Positions 48,119-55,396 of a stretch of 64,000 nt of DNA are shown piece by piece. The stretch lies in the NCBI GenBank assembly GCA_015233135.1, contig JADFYH010000009.1, positions 23,059-87,058 on the forward strand, given 5' to 3'. Source of the stretch: Deltaproteobacteria bacterium (GTDB lineage: Bacteria > UBA10199 > JADFYH01). Position 1 is the first letter of the stretch. Every line of letters begins with the position of its first letter. A program made the translations under genes and the position numbers. Under the pieces are notes generated by a model, which made no database searches, was not told where the DNA came from, and was given only the letters and a program-made list of their open reading frames with translations.

Positions 48119-48191
48119 AGCGGGAGACGAGTCTCGAACTCGCGACCCTCAGCTTGGAAGGCTGATGCTCTACCAACTGAGCTACTCCCGC
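48119..48191 (-). tRNA. tRNA-Gly (UCC)
   Basis: 73 bases. Acceptor GCGGGAG/CTCCCGC, anticodon stem TCAGC/GCTGA with loop CTTCCAA (anticodon TCC). It corresponds to glyT in the E. coli order. Confidence 0.96.
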
Positions 48192-48207
48192 GCTTAACAA
48201 AAAACAA

Positions 48208-48290
48208 TGGTGAGGGAAGGATTCGAACCTTCGAAGGCGTATGCCGGCAGATTTACAGTCTGCTCCCTTTAGCCACTCGGGAACCTCACC
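48208..48290 (-). tRNA. tRNA-Tyr (GUA)
   Basis: 83 bases with a long variable arm. Acceptor GGTGAGG/CCTCACC, anticodon stem GCAGA/TCTGC with loop CTGTAAA (anticodon GTA). It corresponds to tyrU in the E. coli order. Confidence 0.96.
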
Positions 48291-48316
48291 TAATCCTCCA
48301 AGTGCCTCGATCAGAG

Positions 48317-48389
48317 AGCCAGCGACCGGAATCGAACCGGTGACCCACTGATTACAAATCAGTTGCTCTACCAGCTGAGCTACGCCGGC
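48317..48389 (-). tRNA. tRNA-Thr (UGU)
   Basis: 73 bases. Acceptor GCCGGCG/CGCTGGC (one G-U pair), anticodon stem ACTGA/TCAGT with loop TTTGTAA (anticodon TGT). First gene of the block; it corresponds to thrU in the E. coli order. Confidence 0.96.
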
Positions 48390-48498
48390 AAAAGAAACAC
48401 TCCCCCCAAAAGGTCACAAAAACCACTCATATTTAAGTCTAATTTTGAATCTGAAACCAAGACCCTCGACGCACTGGGGCCTAGACGAAAGCCGCGAG

Positions 48499-48527
48499 TT
48501 TATATTTTCAAGAGAAATGCTTGTCAA
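48499..48527 (-). promoter_or_regulatory. Promoter of the tRNA-secE-ribosomal block
   Basis: TTGACA (48522-48527), 17-base spacer, TATAAA (48499-48504). The discriminator CTCGCGGC is GC-rich, the kind associated with negative stringent control. About 100 bases of leader separate it from the first tRNA. Confidence 0.85.
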
Positions 48528-48545
48528 GGCGAATCTCCTGTTTTC

Positions 48546-49289
48546 CTACTTTTTTAAAACCCTTTGTCTCAAGACCTCATACAATAAAATACCCGTTGCC
48601 ACCGAAACATTTAAAGAATCAATCCGCCCCCGAAGAGGGATGGAAACCAAGGCATCACATTTTTGTTTTACCAAAGAACGCAGCCCCTCCCCCTCATTTC
48701 CCATCACCCAAGCCACAGATCCCGAATAATCCAGATCCGTATACGCTGCCTTCGCCTCCGCGCAGGCACCATAAACCCACACAGGGAATTCTTTAAGAAA
48801 ATCGATGAGTCGCGCCAGATTTTTGGCGAGAGAAATCTTTAAATATTCCGAAGCCCCGGCGCTCACCTTTTGTACTAGAGGGGTAATTTCACAGGCACGT
48901 CGCTCGGGAATAAATACGGCATCTACCCCCGCACAATGGGCCGTTCGAAGAATGGCTCCCAAATTTTGAGGATCTTGAATCTGATCCAAAATAAGAATGA
49001 AAAGGTTTTGTCTTCCCCTCATTTGCTCGATTAAAAAGCCTTCGTCCACATAGGGATAGGCTTCCGTTTTTAATACTAGCCCCTGATGCAGGGCCTGGGC
49101 ACTCAACTCTGAAAGTTTTTCCTTGGAGACTTCCTTGAGACTCAAGCCTCTTTTTTTGGCCTTCTCGATAAGGGACCTACTCACCGCATCGAAGTTCCTG
49201 GATGAATGATAAAGTTCAAATACCTCTCGGCGCTCGGCCTTTAAAATTTCCAGGATGGGTTGAAAACCGTAGACGTATTCGTATGACAT
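48546..49289 (-). CDS. rlmB: 23S rRNA 2'-O-methyltransferase, RlmB/TrmH family
   Basis: A 247-residue SPOUT methyltransferase. The N-terminal substrate-binding domain opens YVYGFQPILEILKAERREV; the catalytic knot has ILDQIQDPQNLGAILRTAHCAG, VMGNEGEGLR and SIPLRGRIDSLNVSVATGILLYE, the three SpoU motifs. In E. coli RlmB methylates G2251. The substrate here is by homology. It lies upstream of the tRNA block promoter on the same strand, and divergent from rpsT. Confidence 0.9.
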   Translation of the reverse strand: MSYEYVYGFQPILEILKAERREVFELYHSSRNFDAVSRSLIEKAKKRGLSLKEVSKEKLSELSAQALHQGLVLKTEAYPYVDEGFLIEQMRGRQNLFILILDQIQDPQNLGAILRTAHCAGVDAVFIPERRACEITPLVQKVSAGASEYLKISLAKNLARLIDFLKEFPVWVYGACAEAKAAYTDLDYSGSVAWVMGNEGEGLRSLVKQKCDALVSIPLRGRIDSLNVSVATGILLYEVLRQRVLKK

Positions 49290-49308
49290 GGAAAATCCTT
49301 TTATGTGT

Positions 49309-49336
49309 TTGACAAATTTTAGTTATTTTTGATACC
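49309..49336 (+). promoter_or_regulatory. Probable rpsT promoter
   Basis: TTGACA at 49309-49314, a 16-base AT-rich spacer and GATACC at 49331-49336 as a weak -10. It lies 60 bases before the rpsT ATG; no better candidate is visible in the 106-base spacer. Confidence 0.45.
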
Positions 49337-49395
49337 TGCCAAACTCTAAAAAATAAATCTTTTTATTTATTCACTTTATAGCGAAGGAAGAAATC

Positions 49396-49695
49396 ATGGC
49401 TGATCCTGTAAAAAAGAAAAAACTCCCCAAAGGCAGACACAAAAGTCAGATCAAGCGACAAAAGCAATCCCTCAAAAGGCATGAACGCAATGTAAGCGTC
49501 AATTCAACTTTGAAGACTGCCGTAAAAAAAGTGAAGGAGGCCGCAAGCAAAAAAGATAAAAACCTGGCTACTGACCTTCTCAAAGGGGCTTCCCGTCTAC
49601 TTCAAAAAGCAGTCGGCAAAAGGATCTTGCACAAGGGGAGTGCGGCTCGCAAGATTTCTCGTCTTTCTAAACTGGTTCATGCCCTCGCCTCCTAA
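49396..49695 (+). CDS. rpsT: Ribosomal protein S20
   Basis: A 99-residue helical-bundle 30S protein. KSQIKRQKQSLKRHERNVSVNSTLKTAVKKVKEA matches the S20 N-terminal helices (residues ~18-50) and KGSAARKISRLSKLVHAL the end. A GAAGGAAG site precedes the ATG. It is away from the other ribosomal genes, as usual for S20. Confidence 0.95.
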   Translation: MADPVKKKKLPKGRHKSQIKRQKQSLKRHERNVSVNSTLKTAVKKVKEAASKKDKNLATDLLKGASRLLQKAVGKRILHKGSAARKISRLSKLVHALAS

Positions 49696-50080
49696 ACGTC
49701 TCATTGAAGTTGCTGCTGCCATCATTAAAAAAGAGGGCCGGTATCTCATTACAAAACGTTTAAAAAAATCCCATCTGGGGCATTTCTGGGAGTTTCCTGG
49801 AGGAAAAGTAGAAAGACAGGAAACTCCCGAGCAATGTGTGATTCGAGAGTGCTTGGAAGAAATCGATGTAGAAGTAAAACCCACTCAACTTTTTGAAGAG
49901 CTCACTCATTCCTATCCTGAAGTCTCTCTCAAATTATATTTTTTCCTTTGTGACCTGGTCAGCGGTACGCCAAAGACAATCGAATGTGCCGATTTAAAAT
50001 GGGTTTACCCGGAAGAATTAAAAGATTATCCCTTTCCCGAAGCCGACCTTGAAATCATTCAAAGGTTGGAGTCTTCATGA
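49679..50080 (+). CDS. MutT-like NUDIX hydrolase
   Basis: A 133-residue NUDIX enzyme, probably an 8-oxo-dGTP diphosphatase that cleans the nucleotide pool. The NUDIX box is GGKVERQETPEQCVIRECLEE; the usual glycine after EE-x is Asp here (EEIDV). IEVAAAIIKKEGRYLITKR and HLGHFWEFPGGK are MutT-like. I prefer the ATG at 49679 (MPSPPKRLIEV), which overlaps rpsT by 17 bases; the frame is open further upstream, but in rpsT. Confidence 0.82.
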   Translation: MPSPPKRLIEVAAAIIKKEGRYLITKRLKKSHLGHFWEFPGGKVERQETPEQCVIRECLEEIDVEVKPTQLFEELTHSYPEVSLKLYFFLCDLVSGTPKTIECADLKWVYPEELKDYPFPEADLEIIQRLESS

Positions 50081-50097
50081 AAAACAAAAGATCGAAC

Positions 50098-50130
50098 AAA
50101 AAAAATACCCCAAGGTTTCCCAAGGGGCAT
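50098..50130 (-). terminator. Terminator of the M23 peptidase gene
   Basis: Minus strand: ATGCCCC ... GGGGTAT stem with a small internal mismatch, GAAA-type loop, then eight T residues. It lies 25 bases past the peptidase stop and points away from the mutT-like gene. Confidence 0.75.
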
Positions 50131-50154
50131 TCGAAAATTTAATCTCTCCAAAGA

Positions 50155-50742
50155 TTAAGATCTCTCGATTTGAAGCTTCTCCGTCCAGGCTAAAGGATTC
50201 ACAGGATATCCATCCAGCCTAACTTCGTAATGCAGGTGAGGCCCGGTGCTGTGTCCGGAAGAACCTACCTTTGAAATGAGATCCCCTTTTTTGAGGATAT
50301 CCCCTTCGGAAACGATCACTTCAGAATTGTGTGCATACAAGGTAGCCACACCGTCTCCATGATCCACAATCACTGTTAGACCATAGCCCCCCTTCCTCCC
50401 GACAAAAATCACTGTGCCATTGAGAGGCGCCACCACATTGGTCCCAATAGGAGCCGCGATATCCACGCCCACATGAACATGACCGCCATGCCTTCCGCCT
50501 CGCCACTTTCCAAAATGCCCGGTAATAATTCCATCTACTGGCCAAAACTTTCCTGAGACGGGAATGGGTGAAAGGCTATCAATCTCATCCAAGCCATTCA
50601 CATCATCCATAAAAAACTGTGATGCAGAAGCTTTTGGAAGCTCACAAGCTTCTTCGTAACAATTTTCAATGTAAGCCGAGGAAGTACGGGAAATACCGAA
50701 AAGGGCTAAACTTAAAACAAAAAATAGGGCTATTTTTTTCAT
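50155..50742 (-). CDS. Periplasmic M23 (LytM) metallopeptidase
   Basis: A 195-residue secreted protein with a signal peptide (MKKIALFFVLSLALFGISRT). The catalytic domain has zinc ligands in GHVHVGVDIAAP and HLHYE with GSSGHSTGPHLHYEVR, the lysostaphin-type motif set. It probably cleaves peptidoglycan cross-links, or acts as an activator if degenerate, but all ligands are visible so catalysis is likely. The pre-domain linker is short, with no LysM or coiled coil. It is followed by its own terminator. Confidence 0.88.
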   Translation of the reverse strand: MKKIALFFVLSLALFGISRTSSAYIENCYEEACELPKASASQFFMDDVNGLDEIDSLSPIPVSGKFWPVDGIITGHFGKWRGGRHGGHVHVGVDIAAPIGTNVVAPLNGTVIFVGRKGGYGLTVIVDHGDGVATLYAHNSEVIVSEGDILKKGDLISKVGSSGHSTGPHLHYEVRLDGYPVNPLAWTEKLQIERS

Positions 50743-51052
50743 TATTGAACCTCCTTTCTTTTTTGATTAATTTCGGAAACGCTAACTATTTTTAGCAAGA
50801 CTTGTCAAGCAATTAGATTCCCATCCAATAGAGTCCTTAAGCCCATCAGCGGGCCGTTAATTGACGCAAGGTGTAAACTTTTTTAAATTGGGAAAGCTAG
50901 ACAATCACTGGGCTTAAGACGAGTGCCTCAAGAAATGATTGCTACCTGTCTTAAATCACTGTACACTTTTCAGAATGGCGTTTTTTACGTTTTCAGGCGG
51001 GACCGAGACCCTCTTCCCGCTTTTTATTGATATTGATTAAGGGAGACCCTTT
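50743..51052. other. 310-base intergenic region, no protein gene
   Basis: Between the divergent peptidase and secreted-protein genes. It contains a TTGACA on the minus strand (50803-50808) without a good -10. It also holds an inverted pair CTTAAGCCCA/TGGGCTTAAG (near 50837 and 50909), a plus-strand TTGACG...TAAATT promoter-like pair, and a terminator-like hairpin ending near 51030. No open frame with a ribosome site was seen. Confidence 0.7.
50896..51030 (+). ncRNA. Candidate small RNA
   Basis: A stretch of ~135 bases bounded by a promoter-like TTGACG-N17-TAAATT (50861-50889) and a GCGGGA...TCCCGC hairpin followed by TTTTTATT. Inside are inverted pairs (CAATCA/TGATTG, AAGAC/GTCTT) that could fold. 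No match to a known RNA family was recognised. Alternatively the hairpin is an attenuator for the gene at 51053. Confidence 0.35.
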
Positions 51053-51577
51053 ATGAAAAAAAGATTACACATTTTTAAATTCACTTTTTTGGTTTTCTGT
51101 ATTTTTTTCATCAGTTCCAGAGTGGTTCTGAGCGACATCTCCAACACCTCTCTCCGCAAACATTTCAGTTTACCGAGTAATGAATGGAAATGGAGCAAAA
51201 AAAGCACTCAAGACCAAGATAAAGAGTTTTTATCCTTAAACCACAAGAAACTTGAGGCCGCATTATCGATTGACGCGAGAACCGATTACATCCCGATGGA
51301 TGCAAAGGTCTACCTCGTTGAAATTAGAAAACTATTGGCAGAGGATAAACAAACTTATAAAGAGGCTCAAGTAAGTCCCGTAGAAGTAAAGAGTTTAGAG
51401 GGAAAGGACTGGCAGACATTCAGGATAAACAGTTCCGATGGTCTTCGGCAGGAGCTCTGGACAAGAAAGATTGGGCCCCTGCAAGTCATCTTGTTCACCT
51501 ACACGAGTATAGGGGATACTTTTGAAGACTATTATGGTGATTTCAAGAAAGTCTTAAAACAGGCCTCTAAACTTTAG
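51053..51577 (+). CDS. Secreted hypothetical protein, 174 residues
   Basis: Signal peptide with a lysine-led, phenylalanine-rich core (MKKRLHIFKFTFLVFCIFFI, cleavage likely near VLSD). The mature ~145 residues look like a compact alpha/beta domain with a conserved-looking RQELWTRKIGPLQVILFTYTS stretch (about 130-150). No family recognised. The ribosome site AAGGGAG lies in a small palindrome AAGGG-AGA-CCCTT immediately before the ATG. Confidence 0.65.
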   Translation: MKKRLHIFKFTFLVFCIFFISSRVVLSDISNTSLRKHFSLPSNEWKWSKKSTQDQDKEFLSLNHKKLEAALSIDARTDYIPMDAKVYLVEIRKLLAEDKQTYKEAQVSPVEVKSLEGKDWQTFRINSSDGLRQELWTRKIGPLQVILFTYTSIGDTFEDYYGDFKKVLKQASKL

Positions 51578-51733
51578 ACAGAGACTTCTGATGTAACAGC
51601 TGATGAGACTTGTTAAGATTCGATCTCTTTTTTTGAACCTCAAAGAAAATTCCCTCCACATTTTTTTAAAGTATTCCTCCCAAAATCCGTTTCGATCAAT
51701 GGAAGCGATCTTTTAATACAGTCGTCGGGATAA

Positions 51734-51773
51734 AATTTCCGGTTAGCAGAAAGATAACTGAAGACCGGAAATT
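51734..51773 (+). other. Inverted repeat upstream of the 68-residue ORF
   Basis: Perfect 10-bp arms AATTTCCGGT and ACCGGAAATT with a 20-base spacer, ending 34 bases before the ATG at 51808. It could be a 5' UTR hairpin or an operator. No T-run follows it. Confidence 0.5.
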
Positions 51774-51807
51774 AAACCTGAAAACTGTCTTTAACTGGAG
51801 GTGACTT

Positions 51808-52014
51808 ATGTCACTCGATGCATTAAGCACAATTTTACCTACCCCCTCTGCCTCACAGGATACAGCCACAAAAATAGCAATACCTGCCGCCTCTAGTTCT
51901 GCCAGTTCAGATAAGGGAACAGTCCCTCGCCGAGTGGAAGCCTTTGATAGCTCTCCCACAAACAATAAGGTGGGTATTAGCTCTTCAAAGGATCACGTGG
52001 ACGAACGAATATAG
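51808..52014 (+). CDS. Small Ser/Thr/Ala-rich ORF, 68 residues
   Basis: A short protein rich in Ser, Ala, Thr and Pro, without signal, membrane span or cysteine. The strong GGAGGTGA ribosome site five bases before the ATG is the reason to list it. The composition suggests a disordered peptide. No homology recognised; it could be spurious but the ribosome site is among the best in the window. Confidence 0.45.
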   Translation: MSLDALSTILPTPSASQDTATKIAIPAASSSASSDKGTVPRRVEAFDSSPTNNKVGISSSKDHVDERI

Positions 52015-52049
52015 AAAGCTGTGTTGCAAATTTTTGCGGACTGAGGTAG

Positions 52050-52068
52050 CCCCCACACCCCGTGGGGG
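52050..52068 (+). terminator. Weak hairpin after the 68-residue ORF
   Basis: Perfect 7-bp stem CCCCCAC/GTGGGGG with a 5-base loop, followed by ATTGCCTTTATT rather than a T-run. Possible terminator of the small ORF upstream; the poor tail keeps the confidence low. Confidence 0.4.
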
Positions 52069-52215
52069 ATTGCCTTTATTCAAGGTCTTGCTTCTCATTT
52101 TCATGGCAAGTTAGCTCGCTGCAGCTGAGTTTTTAGTGCTGTTTTTTCTCATTGCCACTCTTCTTTTTTCTGAGTACGTGCATCGTCAAAAGGCTTAACC
52201 TTTAGGAGAGAGAAC

Positions 52216-52578
52216 ATGAGTTTAGACCCACACGCCAAAGTAGGAAGCCCTCCCTGGGGAAAATGGGAGGTCTTGTTGGATGAACCCTACTGTAAAGTAA
52301 AAAAGATTACGGTACTTCCCGACAAGCGACTGAGCTATCAGCTTCATCACAAACGGCAAGAACACTGGCTAATTGTTGAGGGAGAAGCATTGGTCATTTT
52401 GAATGATCAGGAAATGCGCTTAAAAGTGGGCGATTACATCGACATCCCGCAGGAAGCCAGTCACCGCATCTGCAACGATGGCAACATCCCGATCGTATTT
52501 ATTGAAATTCAACGCGGTAGTTATTTTGGGGAAGATGATATTGTCCGACTTCAAGATGATTACGGACGAAAAAAATAA
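52216..52578 (+). CDS. Cupin protein, mannose-6-phosphate isomerase type
   Basis: A 120-residue single cupin. PWGKWEVLLDEPYCKVKKITV, LSYQLHHKRQEHWLIVEGEALVI and VGDYIDIPQEASHRICN match the C-terminal cupin of type II phosphomannose isomerases/guanylyltransferases, with the HH...E metal ligands. Stand-alone copies exist; catalytic activity is unproven. It lies two bases before hisA, with AGGAGAGAG at its start, so the three genes may form an operon. Confidence 0.8.
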   Translation: MSLDPHAKVGSPPWGKWEVLLDEPYCKVKKITVLPDKRLSYQLHHKRQEHWLIVEGEALVILNDQEMRLKVGDYIDIPQEASHRICNDGNIPIVFIEIQRGSYFGEDDIVRLQDDYGRKK

Positions 52579-52580
52579 GT

Positions 52581-53324
52581 ATGGAAATTTTACCCGCCAT
52601 CGATTTAAAAGCCTCTCAGGTCGTCCGCCTCACCCGAGGTGATTATGCCCAAGTAAAAATTTATTCGGACAAGCCCCTGGAAATAGCCGAGAGGTGGATA
52701 CAGGCAGGCGCAAACACTTTGCATCTGGTAGATCTGGATGCCGCTTTGGAAGGAAAGCCCGTTAACCACCCTATTATCCGAGAAATTGGAAACCTTCTCA
52801 AAAAACAAGGCAAGGCTTATGAGATTGGCGGGGGCATCCGCACGGAAGCTCATCTCGCCATTTATCTGGAAGAATGCCTGGCCGATCGAGTCATTTTGGG
52901 TACCATTGCTTATCAAGATCCCGACTTCGTCAAAAGGGCCTGCCGGAAATACCCCGGAAAAATTGCCGTCGGAATTGATGTCAAAGATGCAAAAATAGCC
53001 ACCCAGGGCTGGACCAAAGTCCAAAATTTGAGTGCAGAAGAACTCGCAAAAAAATTTGAAGACGCGGGAGTAAGCTGCATTGTCTATACCGACATTCAGC
53101 GCGATGGTATGCTTTCAGGTTTCAACTTTGAAAGCATTTTAGATTTTGTTTCTAAAGTAAGTCTACCTGTCATTCTGGCCGGGGGCTTGAAAGACTTAAA
53201 CGACGTACAAAAATTAAGAGAAATGAATCCTCCTAAAATTCTGGGTGCCATTACAGGAAAAGCCATTTACGAAGGCACGCTGAATTTGAAGGAAGCAATA
53301 GCCTTGCTGAGTTCTATCGCGTAA
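52581..53324 (+). CDS. hisA: HisA isomerase (ProFAR isomerase)
   Basis: Catalyses the fourth step of histidine synthesis, an Amadori rearrangement. The 247-residue half-barrel repeat protein opens MEILPAIDLKASQVVRL, with the catalytic Asp in AIDLK, the second-half VGIDVKDA and TDIQRDGMLSG phosphate-binding block. It is followed by hisF after a heptamer repeat spacer. The other his genes are not in the window. Confidence 0.94.
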   Translation: MEILPAIDLKASQVVRLTRGDYAQVKIYSDKPLEIAERWIQAGANTLHLVDLDAALEGKPVNHPIIREIGNLLKKQGKAYEIGGGIRTEAHLAIYLEECLADRVILGTIAYQDPDFVKRACRKYPGKIAVGIDVKDAKIATQGWTKVQNLSAEELAKKFEDAGVSCIVYTDIQRDGMLSGFNFESILDFVSKVSLPVILAGGLKDLNDVQKLREMNPPKILGAITGKAIYEGTLNLKEAIALLSSIA

Positions 53325-53393
53325 AGCGTATTTCGTGAAGCGTCTCTCGTTTTTTGTTACGCTTCACGCTTCACGCCTCACGCCTCACAAATT
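53325..53393. repeat. Inverted heptamer array (TTCACGC type), hisA/hisF spacer
   Basis: Left half: degenerate GCGTAAA, GCGTATT, CGTGAA-type units. Right half: CGCTTCA, CGCTTCA, CGCCTCA, CGCCTCA in tandem. The halves are complementary around CTCGTTTTTTG. The array fills the whole spacer and begins at the hisA stop. Confidence 0.85.
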
Positions 53394-54152
53394 ATGCTAA
53401 CCAAAAGAATTATCCCCTGTCTGGATGTAAAAGCCGGTCGAGTCGTCAAAGGAACCCAATTTTTAAATTTGGTAGATGCGGGTGATCCCGTAGAAGTCGC
53501 CAAGGCCTACAATGCCCAAGGGGCAGATGAGCTTTGCTTTTTGGATATTACTGCCTCACACGAAAACCGGGATATTATTTTTGATGTGGTCAAAAGAACC
53601 GCAGAAACTGTGTTCATGCCCCTCACCGTAGGCGGTGGCATACGGAGTTTGGCAGATATCCGCGCTTTGCTGAAAGCAGGAGCCGACAAAGTATCCATCA
53701 ACACGGCCGCCGTAAAAGACCCGGAATTTGTTAAAAAAGCAGCCGAAAAATTTGGATCTCAGTGCGTCGTGGTGGCCATCGATGCCAAACGTTCTCTGGA
53801 CAGCTGGGAAGTCTTCACCCATGGGGGACGTACCCCCACTGGTTTAGACGCCATTCACTGGTCACACAAAATGGAAAAATATGGAGCCGGAGAAATTTTG
53901 CTCACCAGCATGGATAAAGACGGCACCAAATCGGGCTACGACATTTGTCTGCTGAAAGAAGTTTCTTCAGCAGTTCATATTCCCGTGGTTGCCTCGGGTG
54001 GGGTTGGCAATCTGGAACATATTTATGAAGGGCTCCATACCGGAGGAGCACAAGCCGCACTGGCTGCTTCCATTTTTCATTTTGGGGAATTTACAGTGGG
54101 AGATGTAAAAAAATATTTAAAGGAACGTGGAGTAAAAGTAAGGAACCCATAG
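53394..54152 (+). CDS. hisF: HisF cyclase subunit of IGP synthase
   Basis: Forms imidazole glycerol phosphate with HisH-supplied ammonia. The 252-residue barrel opens [19 protein letters not shown] (catalytic Asp11 region) and has the second catalytic Asp in the [13 protein letters not shown] block. Both VGGGIRS and [10 protein letters not shown] phosphate sites are present. hisH is not adjacent. The ATG lies directly after the heptamer array. Confidence 0.95.
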   Translation: MLTKRIIPCLDVKAGRVVKGTQFLNLVDAGDPVEVAKAYNAQGADELCFLDITASHENRDIIFDVVKRTAETVFMPLTVGGGIRSLADIRALLKAGADKVSINTAAVKDPEFVKKAAEKFGSQCVVVAIDAKRSLDSWEVFTHGGRTPTGLDAIHWSHKMEKYGAGEILLTSMDKDGTKSGYDICLLKEVSSAVHIPVVASGGVGNLEHIYEGLHTGGAQAALAASIFHFGEFTVGDVKKYLKERGVKVRNP

Positions 54153-54186
54153 AATCCAGCTCCAAAGCCTTTTGACAAACGATTGC

Positions 54187-54609
54187 CTATTTTACTTCCA
54201 ACAACTCTATTTCAAAAATTAAATTTGAACTCGGGGGAATTTTTTTCCCAATGGACTGAGATCCATAAGCTAACTTGGAGGGAATTCGAAGCTCTCTTAT
54301 TCCTCCCACATGCATTCCAACAACACCTTCATCCCAACCTTTAATCACGTCCCCGGCCCCTAGCCTAAATTCAAAGCGCCTGCCGGCATCATAAGAGCTA
54401 TCAAATTTCACACCCCTGTTGCCATTACTTTTTAAAATCCAGCCGCTATAATCAACAACAAGAACCTTACCGCTCAAGGCCTCTTCCCCCTTACCCACTT
54501 TAAGGTCTTTATATTTCAAACTGCCATCCAGGTTGATCAATGGCAATTGTGCCGAAACCACCGACACAAAAGACAATACGAAAATTAACGTCAAAAAAAT
54601 TCTCTTCAT
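54187..54609 (-). CDS. Secreted FKBP-type peptidyl-prolyl isomerase
   Basis: A 140-residue protein with signal peptide (MKRIFLTLIFVLSFVSVVSA, then Q). The FKBP domain shows VDYSGWILKSNGNRGVKFDSS, GAGDVIKGWDEGVVGMHVGG and LAYGSQSIGKKIPPSSNLIFEIELL, matching the active-site set. It probably assists folding in the periplasm. It is convergent with hisF, 34 bases apart. Confidence 0.9.
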   Translation of the reverse strand: MKRIFLTLIFVLSFVSVVSAQLPLINLDGSLKYKDLKVGKGEEALSGKVLVVDYSGWILKSNGNRGVKFDSSYDAGRRFEFRLGAGDVIKGWDEGVVGMHVGGIRELRIPSKLAYGSQSIGKKIPPSSNLIFEIELLEVK

Positions 54610-54688
54610 AGTGACCCCTCAAATTAAAATATTGGTTGCAGGAGATTGTCATGAAAAGAAAAAGGATTGTCATTAGTATTTTTGTGTT

Positions 54689-54697
54689 TGCTATCTA
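54689..54697 (+). promoter_or_regulatory. Extended -10 promoter of the HTH-DUF1232 gene
   Basis: TTTGC then TATCTA (54692-54697), identical over TTTGCTATCTA to the rpsL promoter's -10 region. A TTGTCA 19 bases upstream may serve as a loose -35. It is 42 bases before the ATG at 54739. Confidence 0.45.
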
Positions 54698-54738
54698 AAA
54701 AGGCGATTGACAAGCCTTGCTAAGTTATGAATTAACAA

Positions 54739-55395
54739 ATGTTAATGAAGTATTCACATTTGTTAAATCTTATCCAACTCAGCAAACTCTCTCCGGAAGC
54801 ATTTGCAAAACGCCTGGGAATATCCGGCATGACACTCCGGCGTTGGCGCAATAAGGACACCTACGAGGAAGTTCCCGCCCTCTACCAAGGGCCCATTCTT
54901 TCTCTCACACAACAACTCACCCAAGAAGGAATTTTGGACGCGAAGAATCCCGTAGTAAAAGAAGTTTTAAAAAAACAAAAAGTTCATTCTTTTGAAGCGA
55001 TACTCAAAAATTTGGGCTTGGATGAAAAATGCCTGTATCGCTATGGTAAAAGCGATGCTGAGGGCAACGAGGCCATCCTCTCTTCCCTAGCCCAAATTGG
55101 GGCTTCCACTGAAAGAAAAGATCAGGTTGATCAGAACAAATCCCAAATTTTTGGATTTAAAAAACGGAGCAAAGCCTGGGCTGAACGCATCTCTACGCTG
55201 TGGGAAGCCCTGACTTCAAAACAGCTTTCCGGTTTTCAAAAACTCATTGCTTACGGTTCTCTTTTTTATCTCATCACCCCCATTGATCTTATTCCCGATG
55301 CCATCCCCGGGTTTGGCCTTGTGGATGATTTTGCCATCCTGGGTTTTGCTTCCCTTTATTACATGAAGCTGAGTGCTGCTCTTAAAAAAACATAA
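54739..55395 (+). CDS. HTH plus DUF1232 (YkvA-like) membrane protein
   Basis: A 218-residue protein. Residues ~8-35 (IQLSKLSPEAFAKRLGISG then TLRRWRN) look like a helix-turn-helix of XRE or MerR style. A middle linker follows, then the DUF1232 signature SLFYLITPIDLIPDAIPGFGLVDDFAIL with a single hydrophobic hairpin. DUF1232 proteins are small membrane-associated proteins of unknown role; the N-terminal HTH is not usual. There is no ribosome site; a second ATG at 54745 is equally possible. Confidence 0.72.
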   Translation: MLMKYSHLLNLIQLSKLSPEAFAKRLGISGMTLRRWRNKDTYEEVPALYQGPILSLTQQLTQEGILDAKNPVVKEVLKKQKVHSFEAILKNLGLDEKCLYRYGKSDAEGNEAILSSLAQIGASTERKDQVDQNKSQIFGFKKRSKAWAERISTLWEALTSKQLSGFQKLIAYGSLFYLITPIDLIPDAIPGFGLVDDFAILGFASLYYMKLSAALKKT

Positions 55396-55396
55396 T

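Noticed and set aside
48004..48343. Short frames across the tRNA cluster
   Set aside because: They cover tRNA-Thr, tRNA-Gly and tRNA-Tyr and have no ribosome site or composition of a protein.
50780..50808. Minus-strand promoter for the M23 peptidase
   Set aside because: TTGACA is present but no acceptable -10 lies at 16-18 bases, so it was not listed as a promoter.
51696..51965. Minus-strand 89-residue frame
   Set aside because: It has no ribosome site and opposes the frame at 51808 that has a strong one.
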